Shown piece by piece: positions 16,600 through 26,426 of a stretch of DNA of 64,000 bases. The translations under genes were made by a program, and so were the position numbers. Position 1 is the stretch's first letter. Each line of letters begins with the position of its first letter. The stretch is taken from positions 186,001-250,000 of the forward strand of contig NZ_UNOZ01000017.1 in the NCBI RefSeq assembly GCF_900536025.1, given 5' to 3'. Source of the DNA: Pseudomonas reidholzensis. GTDB lineage: Bacteria; Pseudomonadota; Gammaproteobacteria; Pseudomonadales; Pseudomonadaceae. The notes under the pieces are model-generated. The model ran no database searches, was not told the DNA's origin, and saw nothing but the letters and a program-made list of their open reading frames with translations.

Positions 16600-17754
16600 A
16601 TGCCCAGCGCCCCACTGTATTTCGATTACGCCGCCACCACCCCGGTCGATGACCGGGTGATCGAGGCCATGCTCGCCTGCCTCGGTCGCGAGGCACATTT
16701 CGGCAACCCCGCCTCCCGCGGTCACGTCTATGGCCAGGCAGCCCGTGAGCTGGTCGAGCAGGCCCGTCAGCAGGTGGCGCAACGCATTGGCGCGCAAGCG
16801 GACGACCTGGTGTGGACCTCCGGCGCCACCGAATCCAACAACCTGGCGCTCAAGGGCATCGCCCAGAGCTCGCCGCAACCGGGCCATCTGATCACCAGCC
16901 AACTGGAACACAAGGCAGTGCTCGACACCGTGACCGAGCTCGAGCGCCAAGGCTGGGCCGTCACTCGACTGCAGCCCGACCCGGCCGGCCTGATCCAGCC
17001 GGAGGCGGTGCGCCAGGCATTGCGCGCCGACACCCGCCTGGTGTCGCTGATGGCGGTGAACAATGAACTCGGCACGCTGACCGACTATGCCGCGATCGGT
17101 ACGCTGGTGCGTGCCCATGGCGCGCTGCTGCATGTCGACGCCGCGCAGGCGGTGGGCAAGGTGGCGATCGACCTGGAGCTCCAGGCGGTCGACCTGATGT
17201 CGTTTTCCGCGCACAAGGTCTACGGCCCCAAAGGCATCGGCGCGCTGTACGTCGGCCCGCGCGCCCGCGCCCTCCTGCAACCGCAGATGCACGGCGGTGG
17301 GCATGAAGGCGGACTGCGCTCCGGCACCCTGGCCACCCACCAGATTGTTGGCATGGGCAGTGCCTTCGCCCTCGCCGGTCACCCAGGCGAAGGCGAACAG
17401 CAGGCGATCCATCGGTTGAGTGAGCGCCTGCGCACCGGCCTGCTGGCGCTGCCCGGCGTGGCGCTCAACGGCTGCCCGCTGCAGCGCATCCCCAACACGC
17501 TCAACCTGCGCATAGACGTCAACGGCTTCAACAGCGCGGCATTGGCTGGTGAGCTGGCGCTGTCGACCACCTCGGCGTGCAACTCCGCCAGCAATGCCGC
17601 CTCGCATGTGTTGCTGGCCTTGGGGCTGAGCGACCAGCAGGCGCGCAGCAGCGTGCGCATCAGCCTCGGGCGCTATACCCGCGAGGCGGAGGTCGACACG
17701 GCCATCGCCGTGTTCACCCGCGTGCTGGCAGCGGCAACCCCGGCACTCTGGTAA
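16600..17754 (+). CDS. Cysteine desulfurase family protein (class V aminotransferase)
   Basis: A 384-residue PLP enzyme of the NifS/IscS family, which takes sulfur from cysteine as an enzyme persulfide. Visible marks: Y-F-D-Y-A-A-T-T-P at the N-terminus, T-S-G-A-T-E-S-N-N near residue 70, H-V-D-A-A-Q-A near residue 178, the PLP lysine in F-S-A-H-K-V-Y-G-P-K-G near residue 204, and the active-site cysteine in T-T-S-A-C-N-S-A-S near residue 325. It is not in an isc or suf cluster and has no scaffold gene nearby, so it may serve tRNA or cofactor thiolation. ATG 16600 has no clear ribosome-binding site; 16546 is an alternative. Confidence 0.88.
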   Translation: MPSAPLYFDYAATTPVDDRVIEAMLACLGREAHFGNPASRGHVYGQAARELVEQARQQVAQRIGAQADDLVWTSGATESNNLALKGIAQSSPQPGHLITSQLEHKAVLDTVTELERQGWAVTRLQPDPAGLIQPEAVRQALRADTRLVSLMAVNNELGTLTDYAAIGTLVRAHGALLHVDAAQAVGKVAIDLELQAVDLMSFSAHKVYGPKGIGALYVGPRARALLQPQMHGGGHEGGLRSGTLATHQIVGMGSAFALAGHPGEGEQQAIHRLSERLRTGLLALPGVALNGCPLQRIPNTLNLRIDVNGFNSAALAGELALSTTSACNSASNAASHVLLALGLSDQQARSSVRISLGRYTREAEVDTAIAVFTRVLAAATPALW

Positions 17755-17758
17755 GCGG

Positions 17759-18958
17759 TCAGCCCTGGCGTTTGTCGCCTGCCATCAACAGCAGGGTCGC
17801 GACCACCGCCAGCGCCGCGATGCCACTCGCCACATAGCCCAGGGCCGCAGTGCCGAGCAGCTCGATGACCAGGCCACCCAGCGCGGCGCCGACGGCAATC
17901 CCGCCGTTGGCTGCCGACACGTTCAAGGTCCCGGCCAGCGCCTGCGCCCTGGCCCCGGCCTGCATCACCCGCACCTGGCACACCGGGAACAGCGCCGTAT
18001 AGGCCACGCCCCACAGCGCCAAAGCGCCGAGCAGCAAGGTCGGGTTGGAGACCGCCGGTGTCACGGCGGCCATGCCCACGGCGAGAATCACCAACAGCAA
18101 CACCGTCGCGCCCAACGGGCTGCGGTCGACAATGCGCCCGGCCAGGCTGTTGCCGAGCATGCCGACCACGCCAAAGCCCATCAGCCACCAGCCAACCTGC
18201 GCCGCGGGCACCGCAGCGACCTGTTCGAGGATCTCGGCCAGGTAGGTATAGGCGGTGAACATGGCGGTAAACACCAGCGCCGACAACAGCACATGGGCAA
18301 CGAAGCGACGGTCCTGGAGGATCACCGTTTGCCGCACGCCCTGCTCCCGCGCCGGCACGGCCGGCAGCTTCGGCAACCAGGCCCACATCAGCAGCGCCAC
18401 CAGCAGGCACAACCCGGCCAGCAGCCAGAAGCTGCCCCGCCAGCCCACCAGCCCAGCGGCCAGGGTGCCCAGCGGAATACCAAAGACGAACGCGGCGGTG
18501 ATGCCCAGATAGACCTTGGCCACCGCCCAGCCTTCACGCCCCGGGCCGGCCAGTTGCCCGGCGCTCTCACTGGCCGTGCCCCAGTACACCGGCAGCGCCA
18601 GCGCGGCGACGAAGCGTGCCAGCGCCAGCACCCAGACGTTGGGGGCCATGGCGGCCAGCGCGTTGGACGCGGCGAACACCAGGACGATGGCGATGAACAG
18701 CTTCTTGCGCTCGAACGACGACAGCCAGGCCGTCAGAAACGGCCCGCAGAGCATCACCGTCACGGCAAACAAGGTGACCAGCTGCCCGGCGGCGGCGACC
18801 GACAACCCCAAGTCGCGGGACAGCCCCGGCAACAGGCCGAGGATGATGAACTCGGTGGTCAACAAGGCGAAGCCGCCCACGGCGAACAGCAGGATAGCCA
18901 GCCCGGTACGGGGGGCTGAGGCGGCAACCGCGGGTGCGGTCGGGGAACAGGTTTGCAT
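17759..18958 (-). CDS. MFS efflux transporter (DHA1-type)
   Basis: Inner-membrane protein of 399 residues with twelve predicted helices, of the major facilitator superfamily drug:H+ antiporter-1 group (AraJ/NepI/sugar-efflux-like). Hallmarks are T-E-F-I-I-L-G-L-L-P near residue 35, a loop 2-3 motif around W-L-S-S-F-E-R-K-K near residue 85, and G-I-P-L-G-T-L near residue 140. The substrate is unknown. A LysR gene is divergent 112 bp away and likely controls it. The stop lies 4 bp from the stop of the convergent cysteine desulfurase gene. Confidence 0.88.
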   Translation of the reverse strand: MQTCSPTAPAVAASAPRTGLAILLFAVGGFALLTTEFIILGLLPGLSRDLGLSVAAAGQLVTLFAVTVMLCGPFLTAWLSSFERKKLFIAIVLVFAASNALAAMAPNVWVLALARFVAALALPVYWGTASESAGQLAGPGREGWAVAKVYLGITAAFVFGIPLGTLAAGLVGWRGSFWLLAGLCLLVALLMWAWLPKLPAVPAREQGVRQTVILQDRRFVAHVLLSALVFTAMFTAYTYLAEILEQVAAVPAAQVGWWLMGFGVVGMLGNSLAGRIVDRSPLGATVLLLVILAVGMAAVTPAVSNPTLLLGALALWGVAYTALFPVCQVRVMQAGARAQALAGTLNVSAANGGIAVGAALGGLVIELLGTAALGYVASGIAALAVVATLLLMAGDKRQG

Positions 18959-19070
18959 CGGTATCTGGCTCTTGAACAGAAAGCCTGCCAGCTTACTCGG
19001 GAATCGTGTTCTCATTACGGGTGGTTTTTCCGCAATCAGATGAACCCTGTTCAGCAATCACGAGTGCGCC

Positions 19071-20003
19071 ATGCCGGTATCCGAACACCTGAAAGACATC
19101 GACTTCTTCGTCAACGTGGCCAACGCCGGCAGTTTCGTTGCAGCCGCCGAGCGCATGCACCTGACCAGCTCGGCCGTGAGCAAGGGCGTGGCCCGCCTGG
19201 AAAAACGCCTGCAGGTGCGCTTGTTCGAACGCACCACCCGCCGCCTGCTGCTCAGCGATGCCGGCACGCGCTACTACCGCACCTGCACCCGCGTGCTGGC
19301 CGATATCGAAGAAGCGGAGCTGGCGCTGCACGATGAGCAGAAGGAGCCCTGCGGCAAGCTGCGCATCGACCTGCCGGCCAGCTTCGGCCGCCTGCACGCA
19401 CTACCGGCGGTGCTGGCGTTTGCCCAGCGTCATCCGCGCCTGCAGCCGCACATTACCCTGTCCGACCGCTTCGTCGACCTGGCCGAAGACGCCATCGATA
19501 TCGTCGTGCGCATCGGCGGGCCACACGGCTGGGCGCCGGGCATCGAACATCGCTACCTGGGCAGCCAGCGCCTGGTGTTCTGCGCGTCACCGGGCTACCT
19601 CGCCGCGCACGGCACGCCGGGCGACGAGCAGGCGTTGCGGGCGCTCGGTTGCGTGCTGTACGCCTGCGCCGACGGCAGCACCCCCGACCTGCACTTTGCC
19701 GGCAGCCGGCAAGGCGTCGATGAGATGAAGGCGATGCCCGGTCGGCTGGCGATTGGCGACGGTGAGGGCCAGGCCATGGCGATCATGGCCGGGCACGGTA
19801 TCGCCCAACTGCCGACCTGGCTGGTGCAGCGCCAGCTCGACGAGGGCACGCTGGTGCAGGTGCTGCCAGGCTTCACCAGCGAAGGCCTGCCGATCCACCT
19901 GGCGTGGCGCCGCAGCCGCGGCCATCTGCCGAAGGTCAGCGCCTTGGTCGAGGCCTTGAGCGAACGCCTGACGCCGCTGCTCGACCCGACCTGCCAGCGC
20001 TGA
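19071..20003 (+). CDS. LysR-family transcriptional regulator
   Basis: A 310-residue LysR-type regulator with the HTH at residues 8-66 (F-F-V-N-V-A-N-A-G-S-F-V-A-A-A-E-R and S-S-A-V-S-K-G-V-A-R-L-E-K-R-L) and a substrate-binding domain from about 92. It belongs to the large AaeR/DmlR/PtxR-like group by its L-R-I-D-L-P-A-S-F-G-R and D-L-A-E-D-A-I-D-I-V-V-R-I-G patterns. It is divergent to the MFS efflux gene, the classic arrangement for control of the neighbouring transporter. Confidence 0.92.
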   Translation: MPVSEHLKDIDFFVNVANAGSFVAAAERMHLTSSAVSKGVARLEKRLQVRLFERTTRRLLLSDAGTRYYRTCTRVLADIEEAELALHDEQKEPCGKLRIDLPASFGRLHALPAVLAFAQRHPRLQPHITLSDRFVDLAEDAIDIVVRIGGPHGWAPGIEHRYLGSQRLVFCASPGYLAAHGTPGDEQALRALGCVLYACADGSTPDLHFAGSRQGVDEMKAMPGRLAIGDGEGQAMAIMAGHGIAQLPTWLVQRQLDEGTLVQVLPGFTSEGLPIHLAWRRSRGHLPKVSALVEALSERLTPLLDPTCQR

Positions 20004-20012
20004 GCGGCAACC

Positions 20013-20663
20013 TCAGAGGAAGGTGAACACGTTCGCGGCCGGCAGGCGCGACTTGCTCAGGCCGGCATTGAAGTCATCCGGGCTGCGGTAACCCAGGCTG
20101 AGCAGCACGACGCTGGTGAAGCCACGTTCGCGCAGGCCCAGCTCGGCATCCAGGGCCTTGCTGTCGAAGCCTTCGATCGGCGTGGCGTCGAGGTCCAGCG
20201 CGGCAGCGCCGAGCAGCGCGGTGCCAAGCGCCAGGTAGGTCTGCTTCTCCATCCAGTGCTGCAGGTCCTTCTGGTCGAAGCGGTGCAGGTCGACGTAGAA
20301 GCGGCGAGTCTGGTCCTGCGTCTGCTGGGCCTGCTCGTTGCGGTAACGGCCGTCGCTGGCTTCCTGCTCGAGCACCGCGTGCAGGTGGGCATCGGGCATC
20401 TCGGTACGTGCGGCAAACACGATCACATGCGACGCATTGAGGATTTTTGCGGTGTTGTAGGCGAAGGCTTCGGTGCTCTTGGCCAGGCGCGCCTTGCCTT
20501 CTTCGGTGTCGGCAACGATGAAATGCCAGGGCTGCGAGTTGACCGACGACGGGCTGTGGCGCAGTTGCTCGAGCAAGGTATCGACGGTCGCCTGGGGAAT
20601 GCGCCGGCTGGCATCGTAGGCTTTGGTGGTGTAGCGGCGCTTGGCCAGGGCAACGGTGTCCAT
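20013..20663 (-). CDS. nfsB: Oxygen-insensitive NAD(P)H nitroreductase (NfsB)
   Basis: An FMN flavoprotein of 216 residues, almost identical in length to E. coli NfsB (217). It reduces nitroaromatics, quinones and similar compounds by two electrons with NAD(P)H, working as a dimer in the cytosol. FMN-binding segments are visible: K-R-R-Y-T-T-K-A-Y-D near residue 8, S-P-S-S-V-N-S-Q-P-W-H-F near residue 38, and G-L-R-E-R-G-F-T-S-V-V near residue 178. ATG 20663 follows AAGGA; an upstream in-frame start adds 12 residues foreign to the family. Confidence 0.93.
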   Translation of the reverse strand: MDTVALAKRRYTTKAYDASRRIPQATVDTLLEQLRHSPSSVNSQPWHFIVADTEEGKARLAKSTEAFAYNTAKILNASHVIVFAARTEMPDAHLHAVLEQEASDGRYRNEQAQQTQDQTRRFYVDLHRFDQKDLQHWMEKQTYLALGTALLGAAALDLDATPIEGFDSKALDAELGLRERGFTSVVLLSLGYRSPDDFNAGLSKSRLPAANVFTFL

Positions 20664-20850
20664 CGAAGAATTCCTTGGGAGTAGAGAGGTGACGCGCATC
20701 TTAACGCGCTTCAGCTGCGGGAAAACCGCCCAAATCCAGCAACACTTTCAAAGGAATGGCGAAAATCCCCGGAGACCCACTGCACATTCGTTCTAAACCT
20801 GACGGCCAGCCGTGCGCTACAGTAACCACCCTCCCCATGCGACCGTCGCC

Positions 20851-21681
20851 ATGAGCAACTGGATCGACCTCTGCCAGGACGCCGACACCGGCATCGAGTC
20901 GGTGCGGGCGCATTTCACCGGCCATGCCTACGACCCGCATTGGCACGACAGCTACCTGGTGGGCGTCACCGAACAAGGCGTGCAGCAGTTTCACTGCCGG
21001 CGCGCGCGCCACCTCAGTACACCGGGTGAGGTGTTTCTGCTCGAGCCTGGCGAGCTCCACGATGGTCACGCGCCGACCGCGGACGGCTTTACCTACTCGA
21101 CCCTGTACCTCGACCCGAACTGGCTGGAGGCTGAACTGCGCGCCCTGTTCGAGCAGGCACCGAGCGATGGCCTGCCCAGCTTCGCCGCCACCCTGAGCCG
21201 CGACGCCGGCCTCAGCGGCGCGACCTACCGAGCGTTTCAGGCGCTGCACGGCGAGCACCTGCGCATCGTCCGCCAGACCGCCCTGGACGACCTGCTGGCC
21301 TGCCTGACCCAGCACCTGCACTGGCGCAAACGGCTCAACCCCGACCCACGCCTGCCGCTGACAGCGCAGGTGGCGCGTGATTACCTGCATGCCCACCTGC
21401 ACCAGGACATCGGCCTCAACGACCTGGCCCAGGCCTGCGGGGTCGACCGGTTCCGCCTCACGCGTGCCTTCAAGGCCGCCTTTGGCCTGGCCCCGCATGC
21501 TTACCTGATCCAACTGCGGGTGGCCCGTGCCCGGCAACGGCTGGCGCGCGGCGAGACCCCGGCCGAGGTCGCCGCCGCGCTCGGTTTTGCCGATCAGAGC
21601 CACCTGGGTCGCTGGTTCCGCCGGGCCTATCAATTGACCCCCGCCGATTACCGACGCCGTTGCTCAAAGCTTCCAGACTAG
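20851..21681 (+). CDS. AraC-family regulator with N-terminal cupin
   Basis: A 276-residue AraC-type regulator: cupin-like sensing domain at about 15-100 (H-W-H-D-S-Y-L-V-G-V-T-E-Q-G near residue 32) and double HTH at about 180-272 (L-N-D-L-A-Q-A-C-G-V-D-R-F-R-L-T-R-A-F-K and A-A-A-L-G-F-A-D-Q-S-H-L-G-R-W-F). This architecture is commonly found next to LysE-type exporter genes, and here a LysE gene follows 50 bp downstream on the same strand, so it probably controls that exporter. Confidence 0.92.
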   Translation: MSNWIDLCQDADTGIESVRAHFTGHAYDPHWHDSYLVGVTEQGVQQFHCRRARHLSTPGEVFLLEPGELHDGHAPTADGFTYSTLYLDPNWLEAELRALFEQAPSDGLPSFAATLSRDAGLSGATYRAFQALHGEHLRIVRQTALDDLLACLTQHLHWRKRLNPDPRLPLTAQVARDYLHAHLHQDIGLNDLAQACGVDRFRLTRAFKAAFGLAPHAYLIQLRVARARQRLARGETPAEVAAALGFADQSHLGRWFRRAYQLTPADYRRRCSKLPD

Positions 21682-21731
21682 GCCGCCGCCAACGGCGAGC
21701 ATGGGGCTCCGATCGAGTGGAGTCGTTTGCC

Positions 21732-22316
21732 ATGCCGCAGTCCCTGTTGCCCTTTGTCCTGTTCGCCCTGGTGGCCAGTATCAGCCCCGGGCCGACCAAC
21801 CTGTTGATCCTGGCGCATGGCGCCCGCCGTGGCCTGCGCGCCAGCGTGGCGCCGATCCTGGCAGCCTGCCTGGCCGCTGCGGCGATGGTCTGGGGGGTGG
21901 GTTTGGGGCTGGCCGAGGTACTGCTGCGCCACCCGCTGGCGCAACAGCTGATGAGCTGGCTGGGCGTGCTGTGGCTGAGCTGGCTGGGCTGGCAACTGCT
22001 GCGCGCGGCGGGCGAGCCGTTGCAGGCAGCCGAGCGACAGGGCTTCGGGCCGCTGAGCGCGGCGTCGTTGCAGATCATCAACCCCAAGGTGTGGTTGATG
22101 GCGGTGGCGGTGATCGGCGTGTTCGCCGCGCCAGGCCAGCCGGTGTGGCACCTGGCGCTGATCTTCTTGCTGATCGCCCTGCCGTGCATGACCGCCTGGG
22201 CGCTGCTCGGGGTGGGCAGCGCCCGCTGGTTGCAGTCGCCGCAACGGCTGCGGCGGTTCAATCAGGTGTTGGCGTGGCTGCTGATCGCGTCAGCCTGGTC
22301 AGCGCTGTTGCGCTGA
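21732..22316 (+). CDS. LysE/RhtB family amino-acid exporter
   Basis: Inner-membrane protein of 194 residues with six predicted helices. The family exports amino acids or their analogues. The defining N-terminal motif S-I-S-P-G-P-T-N near residue 17 and the mid-protein L-Q-I-I-N-P-K-V-W-L segment near residue 113 are both present. It follows the AraC regulator gene and probably forms a two-gene unit with it. The transported amino acid cannot be read from sequence. Confidence 0.9.
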   Translation: MPQSLLPFVLFALVASISPGPTNLLILAHGARRGLRASVAPILAACLAAAAMVWGVGLGLAEVLLRHPLAQQLMSWLGVLWLSWLGWQLLRAAGEPLQAAERQGFGPLSAASLQIINPKVWLMAVAVIGVFAAPGQPVWHLALIFLLIALPCMTAWALLGVGSARWLQSPQRLRRFNQVLAWLLIASAWSALLR

Positions 22317-22340
22317 GGCGATGGCGTCAGCGCCAGCAAC

Positions 22341-23555
22341 TCAGACAGGCCCCGGTGCAGTCACCGCCGCTTCACGAAAGCGCCGGGTGCTGGCCACGGC
22401 GATCACCAGCCCCAGCACCGCGACCGCGCCGCCGACCAGGCCGATATTGGCCACGCCCGTCTGGCTGCTGACGATGCTGCCCAGCAGGGCCCCGCCGCCA
22501 ATGCCGATGTTGTAGATCCCGGAGAACAGCGCCATGGCCACATCGGTCGCATCCGAGGCGAGCTTGAGGGTCTTGGATTGCAGCGCCAGGCTGAAGCTGA
22601 GGATCGCCACGCCCCAGAACATGCTCAGCACGGCAAACAGGCTGAAGGTGCCCGACAGCGGCAACAGCAACAACAGGCACGCCGCCAGGCAGCCGATCGA
22701 GCCGACCAGGAACACCTGCGGGAAGCGGTCGTTGTAGCGGCTGAACAGCACCGAGCCAAGCACCCCGGCGCCACCGAACAGCAGCAACAGCAAGGTGGTG
22801 CGCTCGCCGCCGATCTGCGCCACATGCAGGGCAAACGGCTCGATGTAGCTGTAGGCGGTGAACTGCGCGGTGATCACCAGCGTCACCAGCAGGTAGGTGA
22901 TGACCAGCGCCGGGCGCTTGAACAGCACCGGCAGGCTGCGCAACGAGCCGGAGTTCTGGCTCGGCAACAGCGGCAACGACTTCATCAGGCAGAGCATGGT
23001 CGCCAGCGCCACGCCGCCGATGCACAGGAACGTCACCCGCCAGCCCAGCGCCTCACCCACCACGCGCCCCAGCGGGATGCCCAGGACCATCGCCAGGGTC
23101 GTGCCGGTGGCCAGCAGCCCCAGCGCCTTGGACTGCTGCCCAGGCGGCGCCACGCGCACCGCCAGCGACGCCGTGATCGACCAGAACACCGCATGCGACA
23201 AGGCGATGCCGATACGGCTGACCAGCAGCATGGCGAAGCTCTGCGCCATCCACGACAGCAGGTGGCTGACGACGAACACGATGAACACGAACATCAGCAG
23301 CCGCCGCCGCTCGACGTTGCGCGTCAGCAGCATCATCGGCAGCGATGCCAGCGCCACCACCCAGGCATAGATGGTCAGCATCAGGCCGACCTGGGCGGTG
23401 CTCATGTCGAAACTGTGGCCGATGTCGCTGAGCAGCGCCACCGGCACGAACTCGGTGGTATTGAAGATGAACGCCGCCAGGGCCAGCGCGATCACGCTCA
23501 GCCAACTGCCGCCGCCCACGGACGTGGGCATGGATGTAGGGATGGGACCATTCAT
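22341..23555 (-). CDS. sotB: Sugar efflux transporter SotB-like (MFS)
   Basis: Inner-membrane MFS antiporter of 404 residues with twelve helices. E. coli SotB (396 residues) exports arabinose and IPTG-like sugars. Supporting features are [17 protein letters not shown] near residue 30, the loop motif R-N-V-E-R-R-R-L-L near residue 78, and [12 protein letters not shown] near residue 115, all SotB-like. ATG 23555 is where family sequence starts; the in-frame extension upstream is a hydrophobic stretch not found in the family. It is divergent to the beta-propeller-like gene. Confidence 0.86.
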   Translation of the reverse strand: MNGPIPTSMPTSVGGGSWLSVIALALAAFIFNTTEFVPVALLSDIGHSFDMSTAQVGLMLTIYAWVVALASLPMMLLTRNVERRRLLMFVFIVFVVSHLLSWMAQSFAMLLVSRIGIALSHAVFWSITASLAVRVAPPGQQSKALGLLATGTTLAMVLGIPLGRVVGEALGWRVTFLCIGGVALATMLCLMKSLPLLPSQNSGSLRSLPVLFKRPALVITYLLVTLVITAQFTAYSYIEPFALHVAQIGGERTTLLLLLFGGAGVLGSVLFSRYNDRFPQVFLVGSIGCLAACLLLLLPLSGTFSLFAVLSMFWGVAILSFSLALQSKTLKLASDATDVAMALFSGIYNIGIGGGALLGSIVSSQTGVANIGLVGGAVAVLGLVIAVASTRRFREAAVTAPGPV

Positions 23556-23755
23556 GGATACGGGGTGCAACTCCAGAAAAAGGACGACGACGCACAAGCC
23601 GACCAGCGCGAGGGCGCTCTGGCGGGTGCGGACAGATATTATTGAAAGGATGCCGGCATGGTACGCGCCAAGCCCGGGCCTCACAACCGCGGTGCAAGCG
23701 GAGTACCATGCGCGTTCTTTATGACAGACCGCGGAACAAGGAGCCCGATCCGCCC

Positions 23756-25072
23756 ATGGACAAGCAGCACGCCCAGCAACAGTGGCAGCAGGCCGTCAGC
23801 GCCTATGCACAGGCCATCAACCACTACGTCGCGCAAGGCCGCGCACACGGCTGGGACAACCTCGAGGAGCCTGCGGCGCCCACCACCGAACACCTGCTGC
23901 CGGCCTGGCAGGCCGCCCTGCAGGCCATCAATCAGCCGGGTATCGACGAGCCGCAATGCCAGGCCTTTCGTGCGGCCTGGCCGCCTGCGCACCAGCCACT
24001 GCTGCCACTGCTCGAGCAGCACGGGCAAGGCATTGCCAACGTCCTGCTGCTCGACGACGGCAGCCTGCTGGCACGCATCGGCATGCCCTACGACAAAGGC
24101 CAGGTGGTGCGCATCGAGGGTCGCAGCGTGACCCCGGTGATTGGCGTCGAGCATTTCGGCCGCTGCCCACAGCGCCGTTACTTCGCCTTGGCCAACGCCG
24201 AGTGCGTGCGCATCACCGATGGCTGGGGCGGCCCGCAGGTTGCCCGGCTGGCCTGGCCGCATGGCCTCGAAGGGCTGCCGCCGGGGTATCCGTTCGAACC
24301 GTTCGACCTGCCACCGACGCCCACCAGCCTGGTGCCGTTTCCGGATGGCCAGCGGGTGCTGCTGGTCAGCAGCGAAGGGATCTTCGTCCTGGCCAGCGAC
24401 GGGGCGACGCGGCTGTTGCGTGACGAGCAGTCGATCCTCGAGGACCTGGTCGAAGGGATAGACCCGGACGACATTGCCCTGGGCCTGTCCATGGAGCATG
24501 GCGCGGTGTCTGCCGATGGCCGGCTGATCGCCGTTGGCGACCAGTGCACCCGCCATCTGGTCTTCGACGAACACCTGCAACGGGTGGCCGAGATCGGCCC
24601 GGGTGGCGAGTATCCGCACTTTGCCCTGTTCAACCGGCGTGGAGACCACCTGCTGCTCAACGCCTGCCACTTCTACAACGGCGGCACGCTCGGGGTAAAA
24701 ACCGCGGACCTGCCTGGGCTGGACACCGAGTACTACAGCGACGATCCGCGCACTCCATTGGTGGAGGATGGCGCGCGGGTCTATGCCGGGGTGGCGCGTG
24801 AGGGTGAATACATCATTGGCGATGCCCATGGGTACCTGCGGGCGTTTGCCGAGGACGGCAGCGAGCACTGGCAGCATTACCTCGGCTCGACCATCAGCGC
24901 CATGGACATCAGCGCCGATGGCCGCACGTTGGTGGCGGCCAGCTATGCCGGGTTCATTTCGGTGATCGCCCTGGACAGTGGCCGGCCAGACTGGCAGATC
25001 GGTACCGGCGAGCATGGCGAAGTGCGCCGTTGGTTGTTCTGGAAAGGCTTGGACAAGCCACTGGCCTGGTAA
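23756..25072 (+). CDS. Beta-propeller-like hypothetical protein
   Basis: A 438-residue protein without signal peptide. The N-terminal 100 residues are helical ([14 protein letters not shown]); the remainder is a series of short beta repeats with S-A-D-G-R and F-P-D-G-Q turns, as in WD40 or PQQ-like propellers, e.g. [12 protein letters not shown] near 250 and [15 protein letters not shown] near 390. The last repeats suggest a propeller of six or seven blades. I cannot assign a function. The gene stands alone, followed by a REP pair. Confidence 0.8.
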   Translation: MDKQHAQQQWQQAVSAYAQAINHYVAQGRAHGWDNLEEPAAPTTEHLLPAWQAALQAINQPGIDEPQCQAFRAAWPPAHQPLLPLLEQHGQGIANVLLLDDGSLLARIGMPYDKGQVVRIEGRSVTPVIGVEHFGRCPQRRYFALANAECVRITDGWGGPQVARLAWPHGLEGLPPGYPFEPFDLPPTPTSLVPFPDGQRVLLVSSEGIFVLASDGATRLLRDEQSILEDLVEGIDPDDIALGLSMEHGAVSADGRLIAVGDQCTRHLVFDEHLQRVAEIGPGGEYPHFALFNRRGDHLLLNACHFYNGGTLGVKTADLPGLDTEYYSDDPRTPLVEDGARVYAGVAREGEYIIGDAHGYLRAFAEDGSEHWQHYLGSTISAMDISADGRTLVAASYAGFISVIALDSGRPDWQIGTGEHGEVRRWLFWKGLDKPLAW

Positions 25073-25111
25073 GCGGCTAGCCAGTCATGAGCGTGAGGCC
25101 AGCACCGGCCT

Positions 25112-25199
25112 CTTCGCGGGGCAAGCCCGCTCCCACAGGGATAGCGCTGTTGTGGAGATTTGCGCGGTCCCTGTAGGAGCGGGCTTGCCCGCGAAGGGG
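25112..25199. repeat. REP pair (inverted)
   Basis: Two facing REP palindromes with cores GGGGCAAGCCCGCTCC and GGAGCGGGCTTGCCC, between convergent genes. Confidence 0.9.
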
Positions 25200-25226
25200 G
25201 CGGTACGGCCCCCGCTGGACAGTGCT

Positions 25227-26279
25227 TCAGCCCTTCAGGGTGGCCATGTCGATCACGAAGCGGTACTTCACGTCACCCACGATCATCCGCTCATACGCCT
25301 GGTTGATATTGCGGATATCGAGCATCTCGATATCGCAAGTGATCCCATGCTCGGCGCAGAAATCCAGCACTTCCTGGGTCTCGGCGATGCCGCCGATCAG
25401 CGAGCCAGCGAGCACCCGACGTTTCATCACCAGGTTGGCCGCATGCACCGGTGGTTCGACCGGCTCGATCAGGCCTACCAGAATGTGCACACCGTCGAAG
25501 GTCAGGGTTTCCAGGTACGGATTCAGGTCGTGCTGCACCGGAATGGTGTCGAGCAGGAAGTCGAAGCGCCCCGCCGCCGCACGCATCTGCTCGGCATCGG
25601 TGGACACGATCACATGGTCGGCGCCCTGGCGACGGGCTTCTTCAGCCTTGGCCGCAGAGCGGGTGAACAGGGTCACTTCGGCGCCCAGCGCCTTGGCGAA
25701 CTTGATGCCCATATGGCCCAGGCCGCCCATGCCGAGAATGCCCACCTTGTGGCCAGGGCCGACGCCGTGGTGCTTGAGCGGCGAGTAGGTGGTGATACCG
25801 GCGCAGAGGATCGGCGCGGCGCTGGCCGGGTCCAGGCCCTGGGGGATGCGCAGGACGAAGTGCTCGCTGACGACGATGCTGTTGGAGTAGCCGCCCATGG
25901 TGTTGCTGCCGTCGACGCGGTCGGGGGTAGCATAGGTCATGGTTGGGCCTTCGAGGCAGTACTGCTCCAGGTCCTTGGCGCAGGCTTCACAGTGGCGGCA
26001 CGAGTCGACCATGCAGCCCACGCCCACCAGGTCACCGACCTTGTGCTGGCTGACCTTGGCACCGACCGCGGTCACCCGGCCGACGATCTCGTGGCCCGGC
26101 ATCAGCGGGTACACGGCGATGCCCCACTCGTTACGCGCCTGGTGGATGTCGGAGTGGCAGACGCCGCAGTACAGGATCTCGATGGCGACGTCGTCGGCAC
26201 GCGGGCTGCGGCGCTCGAAGGTCATGGGCACCAGCGGGCTGGTCGGGGTGTGGGCGGCGTAACCGATGGCGGTATACAT
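25227..26279 (-). CDS. Zinc-dependent alcohol dehydrogenase (YahK/cinnamyl-alcohol type)
   Basis: A 350-residue medium-chain dehydrogenase that interconverts aldehydes and alcohols with NADP(H). Catalytic zinc ligands lie in C-G-V-C41-H42-S-D and G-H63-E64; the structural zinc site is C94-x2-C97-x2-C100-x7-C108. The Rossmann fingerprint G-M-G-G-L-G-H-M-G is near residue 178. The G-V-C-H-S-D-I-H motif and overall layout match E. coli YahK, an aldehyde reductase. An AraC-type gene is divergent and likely regulates it, possibly in response to aldehydes as for YqhC/YqhD. Confidence 0.92.
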   Translation of the reverse strand: MYTAIGYAAHTPTSPLVPMTFERRSPRADDVAIEILYCGVCHSDIHQARNEWGIAVYPLMPGHEIVGRVTAVGAKVSQHKVGDLVGVGCMVDSCRHCEACAKDLEQYCLEGPTMTYATPDRVDGSNTMGGYSNSIVVSEHFVLRIPQGLDPASAAPILCAGITTYSPLKHHGVGPGHKVGILGMGGLGHMGIKFAKALGAEVTLFTRSAAKAEEARRQGADHVIVSTDAEQMRAAAGRFDFLLDTIPVQHDLNPYLETLTFDGVHILVGLIEPVEPPVHAANLVMKRRVLAGSLIGGIAETQEVLDFCAEHGITCDIEMLDIRNINQAYERMIVGDVKYRFVIDMATLKG

Positions 26280-26426
26280 GCGAGACCTCTCAGTAAAGTG
26301 AAACGATTCAGGCTGCGTATTTTCCAGATCCTCGCCTGTCGTCACCACCGTAGATTCTCCGGCATGCATGCCTGATTCTCCGAACCTGTGATCTTGCACC
26401 TGGCGCTGGACGTTCAATCTGCGAGA